DNA from: JAEWWD01 sp964440115
Lineage (GTDB): Bacteria; Bacillota; Clostridia; Christensenellales; CAG-138
Reading direction: 5' to 3'
Length of the DNA stretch: 64,000 nt
Assembly (NCBI GenBank): GCA_964440115.1
Contig: CAYTPV010000006.1
Location: forward strand, 210,969-274,968
The notes beneath the pieces were generated by a model. The model saw nothing but the letters and a program-made list of their open reading frames with translations. It was not told the DNA's origin and ran no database searches. The first letter of the stretch is position 1. Every line of letters starts with the position of its first letter. A program made the translations under genes and the position numbers. Of this stretch, positions 59,000-64,000 are shown one piece after another.

Positions 59000-61623
59000 T
59001 TTGCTTCCCTCAGTTGTGTCAGCTTGGCGCGCTGATGCAGATCGTTCAGCCGATTGAGGGCCTCAAGAGGAGTCAGTGCGTCGACGTCCAAATGCGTTAG
59101 TTCCAGAAGCAGTTCGTTCTTTTGATCCGATACCAGCAGTGAGCGCTGCTGCTGCGGTTCTTCGAGCAAACGCTTGCTGCGCGGACGGTTGATATCCGCG
59201 TTTTCAAGTTCTTTTAATATGGATTTTGCACGCAGTATGACGCCGTCAGGTAAACCCGCAAGCCTGGCGACCTGTATGCCAAAGCTCTTATCCGCCCCAC
59301 CGCGCATGATTTTGCGCAGGAAGAGAATATCCTCGCCAACTTCCTTAACGGCGATACGGTAGTTCTTTACGCCGCTTAAACGGCCTTCCAGCTCTGTCAG
59401 TTCGTGATAATGTGTGGCAAACAAAGTTTTTGCCCCGCATTTTGTATCGTCCGCAATGTGCTCAAGCACGGCCCACGCAATGCTCAGTCCGTCGAACGTG
59501 CTCGTGCCGCGTCCGATCTCATCTAATAACAGCAGGCTTTTGCCTGACGCGCAGTGCAGTATGTTTGCCATCTCATTCATTTCTACCATGAATGTGCTTT
59601 GTCCTGACGCCAAATCATCTGAAGCACCCACGCGCGTAAAAATGCGGTCGGTGATGCAAATGTTTGCTTCATCCGCAGGAACAAAGCTTCCGATATGCGC
59701 CAGCAGTACGATGAGCGCAATCTGCCGCATATACGTGCTTTTGCCCGCCATGTTCGGTCCCGTCAGTATGATGAGCCTGTCGTCATCCTGGTTGAGGTAC
59801 GCATCATTGGGTATGAAGCGGTCCTTTATTGAGCACTCCACCACGGGATGACGGCCGTTTTTGATGCTCATGACGCCGTCATCGGTAATGATGGGCATAC
59901 AGTAATTGTTGTCAGCCGCTACTTGCGCAAGGGATTGATAGGCATCAAGCTCCGCGAGCAAGGCTGCCGTATTCTGCAATCTTGTTATATTTGCGAGGAG
60001 TTCCTCACGAATAGCTGCAAATAGCTTATATTCCAGAGCAAGCAACTGTTCTTCAGCCCCCAATATCGTTTCTTCCATTTTTTTGAGGGCAGGCGTAATA
60101 TATCGCTCAGCGTTGGCCAGCGTCTGTTTGCGCTGGTAATGATACGGCACAAGGTTTTGGTAAGATTTCGTTACCTCAATATAGTAGCCAAATACTTTGT
60201 TATAACTGATGCGAAGGTTTTTGATCCCGGTAGCTTCGCGTTCAGCCGCTTCCATATCCATGAGCCATTGCTTGCCGTTTGTCGCGGCATCCCGCAGCTT
60301 GTCCACCTCCGCGTCGTAACCCTGGCGTATGATATTGCCATCCTTTACGCTTAGGGGCGGCTCATCCATTATGGAGCGCTGCAGCAGATCGAGGATATTA
60401 TCCATAGGATCAATTTGCGCTGCTATCCTCTTCAGATACGGCGAATCAAAACCGGAGGTAATGCCAATGATAACGGGCAGGCGGCACAGCGAGGTGCGCA
60501 GTGCTGCACAGTCACGAGCGTTCACTGTACCGTACGCTATGCGTGAGCACAGCCGTTCGATATCATACACGCCGGAAAGCGCGGTTCGAAGTGAATCGCG
60601 CTGAATCAGCTGCGTTTTGAGCTCTCCAACAGATTGCAGGCGTGCGTTAATTTCCGCAGGCTGCTGCAGCGGCTGCTCTACCCAGGCTCTTAACATTCGG
60701 CCGCCCATGGCGGTCTCCGTACGGTCCAGCAGATACAGCAGAGTGTTTTTCTTGCTGCCGCCGTAATGCAGCGGCTTTGTCAGTTCAAGATTGCGTCTGG
60801 TTGCCGCATCCAGCACCATGTATGCGCTGCGGTTGACCACCCGAATGGCATGGATATGCGTGAGGGCATTTTTCTGTGTGTCTTCCAAATATGCCATCAG
60901 AGCGCCAGCTGCGCAAATGCCGTAATGCAGTTCTGCGCATCCGAAGCCTTCCAAGGATGCTACCTGAAAATGCCGGATCAGGCGCGAAACCGCAGCCGTT
61001 TCTTCATACGCCCAACCGGCATAATTCTGCAGGAAATAGGCCGAAGAAAGGCGTTTTATTAGCCCTGTCTGCAAAAACAGCGCGTCATTAGCCAGTATCT
61101 CGGTAGGCTGTACACGGGCGAGTTCATCAAAAAGCTGGGTCTGCACGTTTTCGCCGGATAATTCCCCCACAAAAAAACTGCCGGTGGATACATCCGCGTA
61201 AGCGAAGCCCGCCCGTTCATCCTGCCAGAACAACGAAAACAGAAAGTTGTTTTTCCGTTCCTCCAGCATGGTTTCTTCTATGACTGTACCCGGCGTGATA
61301 ACGCGCACGACGTCCCGCTCAACAAGTCCCTTTGATAGTGCGGGGTCGGTCAGCTGTTCACAGATCGCGACTTTATACCCCTTCTCGATGAGACGATTAA
61401 TGTACCCGTCGATGGAATGGTATGGAACGCCGCACATGGGAGCACGTTCTTCCAGGCCGCAGTCACGTCCGGTTAATACAATTTCCAGTTCTCTTGAAGC
61501 GGTGAGAGCATCCTCAAAAAACAGCTCATAAAAATCGCCAAGACGAAACAGCAGCAGACAATCGCTGTATTTTTCTTTCAAATCCAGATACTGGCGCATC
61601 AAAGGCGTTAAGCTGCCGGGCAT
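58996..61623 (-). CDS. mutS: DNA mismatch recognition protein MutS
   Basis: 875 residues. The mismatch-binding Phe-x-Glu is in RLGDFYELFFEDA near residue 31. Walker A is GPNMAGKST (622-630), and DEIGRGTSTFDG and ATHYHEL follow. The full five-domain protein is present, with the C-terminal helix-turn-helix tail. It finds mismatches and calls MutL. Translational overlap with mutL; 30 bases after the ymcA-like gene. Confidence 0.97.
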   Translation of the reverse strand: MPGSLTPLMRQYLDLKEKYSDCLLLFRLGDFYELFFEDALTASRELEIVLTGRDCGLEERAPMCGVPYHSIDGYINRLIEKGYKVAICEQLTDPALSKGLVERDVVRVITPGTVIEETMLEERKNNFLFSLFWQDERAGFAYADVSTGSFFVGELSGENVQTQLFDELARVQPTEILANDALFLQTGLIKRLSSAYFLQNYAGWAYEETAAVSRLIRHFQVASLEGFGCAELHYGICAAGALMAYLEDTQKNALTHIHAIRVVNRSAYMVLDAATRRNLELTKPLHYGGSKKNTLLYLLDRTETAMGGRMLRAWVEQPLQQPAEINARLQSVGELKTQLIQRDSLRTALSGVYDIERLCSRIAYGTVNARDCAALRTSLCRLPVIIGITSGFDSPYLKRIAAQIDPMDNILDLLQRSIMDEPPLSVKDGNIIRQGYDAEVDKLRDAATNGKQWLMDMEAAEREATGIKNLRISYNKVFGYYIEVTKSYQNLVPYHYQRKQTLANAERYITPALKKMEETILGAEEQLLALEYKLFAAIREELLANITRLQNTAALLAELDAYQSLAQVAADNNYCMPIITDDGVMSIKNGRHPVVECSIKDRFIPNDAYLNQDDDRLIILTGPNMAGKSTYMRQIALIVLLAHIGSFVPADEANICITDRIFTRVGASDDLASGQSTFMVEMNEMANILHCASGKSLLLLDEIGRGTSTFDGLSIAWAVLEHIADDTKCGAKTLFATHYHELTELEGRLSGVKNYRIAVKEVGEDILFLRKIMRGGADKSFGIQVARLAGLPDGVILRAKSILKELENADINRPRSKRLLEEPQQQRSLLVSDQKNELLLELTHLDVDALTPLEALNRLNDLHQRAKLTQLREAK

Positions 61624-61653
61624 AGGCTCCCCCCTCTCCCTGAAAATTAATGA

Positions 61654-62040
61654 TTAATGGCAGCCTGAACAGCCGGAGCAGGAGCCGCCGCAGCCGCTCT
61701 CTTCACGCTGCAAACCGATACAGGAGGAGATTTCCCTGTTTACCTGTGTCATGAGCTGAGAAAAGGCGTTCTGCGCTTCCATAGCTTCAGCAAATATCGG
61801 ATTTTGGACAAGCTGTTCCTGCAGTGCCTCCACATCACGTGATAACGCCGCGACTTGCAGCCTGTCCGGGTTTTCACCGGATAATAGCTCCATGAGCTGA
61901 TCTTGTTTACTCTGGAAGTCGTTGAGTGCACTGGTCACTACATCATTGGCATCTAAAACGGCCCTGGCGGATTGCATACGAATGAATTCCTGCGATTGGC
62001 TTAGCGCTACCCCAAGGTCTCTGGCTTTTTCGAGTATCAT
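61654..62040 (-). CDS. YmcA/YlbF-family regulator with cysteine-rich tail (RicA/RicF-like)
   Basis: 128 residues of helical YlbF/YmcA (DUF964) type (ILEKARDLGVALSQSQEFIR). The C-terminus GCGGSCSGCSGCH is rich in cysteine; iron-sulfur cluster binding is known for the Bacillus RicA-RicF-RicT complex, though the ligands here lie in an added tail. In Bacillus ymcA also follows miaB (ymcB) and precedes mutS, with cotE between; cotE is absent here. Its start overlaps the miaB stop by four bases. Confidence 0.82.
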   Translation of the reverse strand: MILEKARDLGVALSQSQEFIRMQSARAVLDANDVVTSALNDFQSKQDQLMELLSGENPDRLQVAALSRDVEALQEQLVQNPIFAEAMEAQNAFSQLMTQVNREISSCIGLQREESGCGGSCSGCSGCH

Positions 62041-63464
62041 ATATTATCCTTTCTTTGGCACTTTACAATATCGGTTGTGCCAATCAGAGAATTATTATGC
62101 GCTTTTTGTATACAAACCTGCTCATAAAGTCCGATTTTGTCGGGCTCTCCGGGGAAATACACCATTTTAAAGCTGGAAAGCTTGCCATACAGCAGAGGTT
62201 CTTTCCGGGTATCGCAGCCTTCGATGAGAACCTCTCCCGTTTTGCCGATGTACTTCTCGTTAGTCTCACGGGTTTTTGTCTCTTGCAGGCTGTTCAGCCT
62301 CAAAAGACGTTCTTTTTTTACTTCCGGTAATATTTGATCAGGCATGTCCGCCGCTCGGGTACCGGTTCTTGGTGAGTACATAAACGTAAAAGCGGCTGAA
62401 AACCCTACTTCGTCGATCAGGGAAAGTGTATCCGCAAATTCTTCCTCTGTTTCTCCGGGAAAACCGACGATGATATCCGTCGTAATCTCAATCTCTGGAT
62501 TACAAGAACGCAGTTTGCTGACCAGTTTTAGATAGTCAAGCCGCGTATACCGCCGGTTCATCATGGCAAGTATCCGGTCGCTGCCCGACTGCACCGGCAA
62601 ATGAATATGGTTGCAAACCTTAGGCAGTTCCGACATGGCTTGAATCAGTTCATCCGAAAGATCCTTAGGGTGTGAGGTCATAAACCGAATTCTTCGTATG
62701 CCCTCTACATCGTTCACCATTCTCAGAAGTTTGGCAAATGACATGTTCTCAAACTCTTTCCCATAAGAGTTTACGTTTTGTCCAAGCAGAAGCACTTCGC
62801 TGTACCCCTGCTTTGCAAGTGAGCGCGCTTCACTTAGTATGTGTTCACTCTGCCGCGAACGCTCCCGGCCGCGGACATAAGGTACTATACAGTAAGAACA
62901 GTAATTATCACAGCCATACATAATATTGATGCTGGCGGATACACCCGGAACACGCTCCACGGGAAGCCCTTCAACAATATCGCCCTGTGTATCATGTACG
63001 CTCAGAGGTCTTTCCCCCGAAAGCGCGCACTGAAGCAGGGACGGAAGTTCATGAAGGCTGTGTGTACCAAAAACGAGATTTACAAAAGGATATCGTTTAT
63101 ACAGGCGCTGTGCGACTTCGGGCTGCTGCATCATGCAGCCGCAAACGCCGATGATAAGGCCCGGATTCGCATCTTTACGTTTTTTAAGCGCGCCCACGTT
63201 GCCGAAAACACGCTTTTCAGCATGCTCGCGAACGCAACAGGTATTAAAGAGTATCAAATCTGCTTCTTCGCTGCTTTGAGCCGCCTGATACCCCATTGCT
63301 CCGAGCATGCCGGCAATCTTTTCGCTGTCGTGTGCGTTCATCTGACAACCGTAAGACTCAATATAATAGCGCAGATTTCGAGGAGATAGCTCCTGAAACA
63401 GCGCCTCGATAACTTCCTGCTGCGCCGATAGCGAGGCGCCGCCTATATCCAATCTCTTCGTCAT
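62037..63464 (-). CDS. miaB: tRNA-2-methylthio-N6-dimethylallyladenosine synthase MiaB
   Basis: 475 residues from ATG 63464; a TTG at 63512 would lie only about five bases after the predicted transcription start. The UPF0004 domain starts with YIESYGCQMNAHDSE and has three cluster cysteines (GCQMN, NTCCVRE, GVCGCM). The radical-SAM motif is CDNYCSYCIVPYVRG. A TRAM domain ends the protein. It methylthiolates i6A37 made by MiaA. First gene of the seven-gene operon. The ribosome site AGAGGA is unusually close to the ATG. Confidence 0.94.
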   Translation of the reverse strand: MTKRLDIGGASLSAQQEVIEALFQELSPRNLRYYIESYGCQMNAHDSEKIAGMLGAMGYQAAQSSEEADLILFNTCCVREHAEKRVFGNVGALKKRKDANPGLIIGVCGCMMQQPEVAQRLYKRYPFVNLVFGTHSLHELPSLLQCALSGERPLSVHDTQGDIVEGLPVERVPGVSASINIMYGCDNYCSYCIVPYVRGRERSRQSEHILSEARSLAKQGYSEVLLLGQNVNSYGKEFENMSFAKLLRMVNDVEGIRRIRFMTSHPKDLSDELIQAMSELPKVCNHIHLPVQSGSDRILAMMNRRYTRLDYLKLVSKLRSCNPEIEITTDIIVGFPGETEEEFADTLSLIDEVGFSAAFTFMYSPRTGTRAADMPDQILPEVKKERLLRLNSLQETKTRETNEKYIGKTGEVLIEGCDTRKEPLLYGKLSSFKMVYFPGEPDKIGLYEQVCIQKAHNNSLIGTTDIVKCQRKDNI

Positions 63465-63523
63465 TCCTCTTGCTGCCACGCAAATTGATATATGTACGTG
63501 GTCTAAATCCAATCTTTTTTTTC

Positions 63524-63552
63524 ATTATACCGGGTTCTTGGATAGCGTGCAA
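63524..63552 (-). promoter_or_regulatory. Promoter of the miaB-ymcA-mutSL-miaA-hfq operon
   Basis: Minus strand TTGCAC (63552-63547), 17-base spacer, TATAAT (63529-63524). It lies about 60 bases before the chosen miaB ATG. Confidence 0.7.
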
Positions 63553-63612
63553 GGCAAATGAACGGCTTCAATACTGACAAAACGAGCATCTGACACCGAG
63601 TAAAATTCATGG

Positions 63613-63641
63613 TTGACAATTGAGAAGGCATGTTGTATATT
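63613..63641 (+). promoter_or_regulatory. Promoter of the tRNA cluster
   Basis: TTGACA (63613-63618), 17 bases, TATATT (63636-63641), about 39 bases before tRNA-Pro. It is divergent from the miaB operon promoter, about 60 bases away. Confidence 0.8.
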
Positions 63642-63679
63642 ATTAAACGTCGCCAAGAACGGTCAAGTGCAATCCGTAG

Positions 63680-63756
63680 CGGGGTGTAGCGCAGTCCGGT
63701 AGCGCACGTGCTTTGGGAGCATGGGGCCGGGGGTTCAAATCCCTTCACCCCGACCA
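63680..63756 (+). tRNA. tRNA-Pro (anticodon TGG)
   Basis: 77 bases with encoded CCA. Acceptor CGGGGTG/CACCCCG, anticodon stem CGTGC/GCATG with loop TTTGGGA (anticodon TGG), T arm GGGTTCAAATC. First gene of the cluster. Confidence 0.95.
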
Positions 63757-63759
63757 TAA

Positions 63760-63834
63760 GGCCCCTTGGTCAAGCGGTTAAGACACCGCCCTTTCACGGC
63801 GGTAACAGGAGTTCGAGTCTCCTAGGGGTCACCA
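63760..63834 (+). tRNA. tRNA-Glu (anticodon TTC)
   Basis: 75 bases with CCA. Acceptor GGCCCCT/AGGGGTC, anticodon stem CCGCC/GGCGG with loop CTTTCAC, anticodon TTC. It begins three bases after tRNA-Pro. Confidence 0.95.
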
Positions 63835-63853
63835 TTTTTTTCTAGCGTTTTCA

Positions 63854-63930
63854 GGGCCTTTAGCTCAGTTGGTCAGAGCGGTCGGCTCATAACCGATTGG
63901 TCCGGGGTTCGAGTCCCTGAAGGCCCACCA
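63854..63930 (+). tRNA. tRNA-Met (anticodon CAT)
   Basis: 77 bases with CCA. Acceptor GGGCCTT/AAGGCCC, anticodon loop CTCATAA. The start and the T arm fit elongator methionine tRNA; tRNA-Ile with lysidine at CAT cannot be fully excluded. Confidence 0.9.
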
Positions 63931-63945
63931 TTCTCAAGCACGCAC

Positions 63946-64000
63946 GGCCCGGTAGTTCAGTTGGTTAGAATGCCAGCCTGTCACGCTGGAGGTCAGGGGT
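63946..64000 (+). tRNA. tRNA-Asp (anticodon GTC), truncated by the window edge
   Basis: Acceptor 5' strand GGCCCGG, D arm AGTTCAGTTGGTTAGA, anticodon stem CCAGC/GCTGG with loop CTGTCAC (anticodon GTC). The sequence stops in the T arm. The cluster probably continues beyond the window. Confidence 0.92.

Noticed and set aside
63358..63552. A small frame starting with MKKKIGFRPRTYINLRGS near miaB
   Set aside because: It uses another frame inside the miaB leader and coding start, and miaB has clear family homology.
1..64000. CRISPR arrays, insertion sequences, prophage, toxin-antitoxin pairs
   Set aside because: No spaced direct repeats, transposases, phage structural genes or typical antitoxin/toxin pairs were found. 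The tyrosine recombinase stands alone.

Overview
The window comes from a spore-forming, anaerobic Gram-positive bacterium of the Clostridia. The evidence is direct: a cotJABC spore-coat operon, an uninterrupted sigK, an alpha/beta-type small acid-soluble spore protein, a SpoIID-type protein, HPr kinase, the oxygen-sensitive class III ribonucleotide reductase nrdDG, strong AGGAGG ribosome binding sites with several TTG or GTG starts, and a Bacillus/Clostridium-like gene order (miaB-ymcA-mutS-mutL-miaA-hfq; dnaX-ybaB-recR). The exact genus cannot be read from the sequence. Nearly everything is chromosomal housekeeping. No prophage, CRISPR array, insertion sequence or plasmid module was seen.

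Layout. 1-7.3 kb: sugar and PTS control (EI, a class II aldolase, a galactitol-type EIIA, ROK glucokinase, HPr kinase/phosphorylase, a HAD phosphatase), a PHP phosphatase and a VanW lipoprotein. 7.4-10.4 kb: nrdDG behind a promoter that carries a pair of NrdR-box-like sites. 10.4-13.4 kb: a polar amino acid ABC transporter behind a lysine riboswitch (L box), its terminator and a near-consensus promoter, which identifies the substrate as probably lysine. 13.4-15.6 kb: an ABC exporter pair. 15.8-17 kb: cotJABC with unusually many cysteines. 17-21.2 kb: an RsiV-like protein, then a DUF4342 protein with a two-component system.

21.2-29.5 kb is the least orderly part. It holds an MFS transporter, a corrinoid/pterin-type methyltransferase and a Pro/Gly-rich lipoprotein that are each broken by what looks like one missing base, with a short SASP gene, a secreted SH3-like protein and a large SpoIID protein between them. 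29.5-41 kb: tRNA-Leu, lipid and lipoprotein genes, dnaX-ybaB-recR, an aminotransferase, DegV, a coupled radical-SAM/DNA-metabolism gene pair, and a ferritin-like/VIT1 fusion. 41-50.5 kb: yajC, RNase J, YlbF, mltG, a U32 protein, sigK, an endonuclease IV-like protein, EF-P and an acidic zinc-ribbon protein. 50.6-54.6 kb: tRNA-Trp, proC, rnhA, a 20-bp perfect inverted repeat with a 6-bp centre just ahead of a tyrosine recombinase, and lexA with its own operator. 54.6-63.5 kb: a seven-gene leftward operon for tRNA modification, mismatch repair and Hfq. 63.6-64 kb: a tRNA cluster (Pro, Glu, Met, Asp) cut by the window edge.

The observations most worth following are the inverted repeat beside the tyrosine recombinase, the L box upstream of the transporter, the NrdR pair, the cysteine-rich CotJ operon, the three single-base lesions within 4 kb, and the radical-SAM/DNA-metabolism pair. 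I found no clear evidence of a wholly new multi-gene system.
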